The notes below the pieces were generated by a model, which did not search any database, was not told the DNA's origin, and saw only the letters and a program-made list of their open reading frames with translations. A DNA stretch of 6,549 nt from the NCBI GenBank assembly GCA_015494035.1, contig WGBZ01000268.1, forward strand, positions 1 through 6,549, given 5' to 3'. This stretch comes from Lysobacterales bacterium (GTDB lineage Bacteria > Pseudomonadota > Gammaproteobacteria > Xanthomonadales > Marinicellaceae). A program made the position numbers and the translations under genes. This document shows positions 6,341 to 6,549 of the stretch, one piece after another (the first letter of the stretch is position 1; every line of letters begins with the position of its first letter).

Positions 6341-6549
6341 CGATTTGCCGGAAGGCTATATTCCAGAAGTGGAGCTTCCCGATGGTTATGTGCCATCGGA
6401 CAAAGAGGAATACATGTGCCCGGAGCACCTGGAATACTTCCGTCGTCGCCTGTTGCAATGGCGTGAGGACCTGGTCAACGAATCCAAGGAAACCATCAAT
6501 AACCTGCAACAGGAAGTGCGTGACGTGGGCGATGAAGCCGAGCGCGCCC
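6321..6549 (+). CDS. dksA: DksA/TraR-family RNA polymerase-binding protein (3'-truncated)
   Basis: Predicted transcription factor that enters the RNA polymerase secondary channel and, with ppGpp, adjusts rRNA and biosynthetic promoters. 76 residues are present; the rest of the coiled coil and the C-terminal zinc-binding domain lie beyond the window. The recognisable part is YMCPEHLEYFRRRLLQWRED at 31-50, which aligns with the DksA helix before the coiled coil, followed by NESKETINNLQQE and the tip region DVGDEAERA. Against the E. coli tip DPADRA, the first Asp is kept (D71), the second is Glu (E74), and the alanine is kept (A76). The N-terminus carries a short duplication, LPEGYIP (9-15) and LPDGYVP (19-25). 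ATG 6321 is preferred because GGAG lies 12 bases upstream, though that spacing is long. An in-frame ATG at 6303 would add six residues but lacks a ribosome-binding site. A DksA paralogue rather than the main DksA is possible, since the zinc domain cannot be inspected. Confidence 0.82.
   Translation, partial: MSERDINDLPEGYIPEVELPDGYVPSDKEEYMCPEHLEYFRRRLLQWREDLVNESKETINNLQQEVRDVGDEAERA

Noticed and set aside
1..6549. Mobile elements, CRISPR arrays, tRNA or rRNA genes, or a defence island.
   Set aside because: I found no terminal inverted repeats, transposase or integrase motifs, spaced direct repeats or RNA gene signatures; the genes are core ones with uniform composition.

Overview
The window looks like a piece of chromosome from a moderately GC-rich gammaproteobacterium (or close relative). 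The evidence is the gene content and protein style: a LolC/E permease next to LolD, a Gram-negative ComEC, a YidD, a class I-like dihydroorotase and a DksA-family protein. I cannot name the genus. Base composition and codon use look uniform, and I see no insertion sequence, phage gene, tRNA, rRNA or CRISPR array. The content is core and housekeeping; I found no convincing new multi-gene system. The best leads are regulatory details and residue-level oddities.

Layout. Bases 1-816 (+) hold the C-terminal two thirds of the lipoprotein-releasing permease LolC/LolE. It overlaps by 8 bases the ATPase gene lolD (809-1576, +). Together they encode most of the inner-membrane complex that extracts lipoproteins and hands them to LolA. 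A 123-base gap with a 9-bp inverted repeat leads to comEC (1700-4354, +), the 884-residue DNA-uptake channel with a C-terminal metallo-beta-lactamase domain. Its exact start is uncertain.

ComEC converges on a two-gene minus-strand operon: yidD (6130 to 5756), a membrane-protein insertion factor, followed after 7 bases by the dihydroorotase gene pyrC (5748 to 4408). The yidD stop codon lies inside the ribosome-binding site of pyrC, so the two are probably translationally coupled.

The region between the yidD start and the right-hand gene (6131-6320) is divergent. It carries a good sigma70-type promoter reading right, a 35-base interrupted dyad, and a 36-codon reading frame whose ribosome-binding site sits in the dyad. 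That frame runs 20 bases into the start of a DksA/TraR-family gene (6321 to the window end, +, truncated). The arrangement could be a translational or attenuation-type leader controlling DksA.
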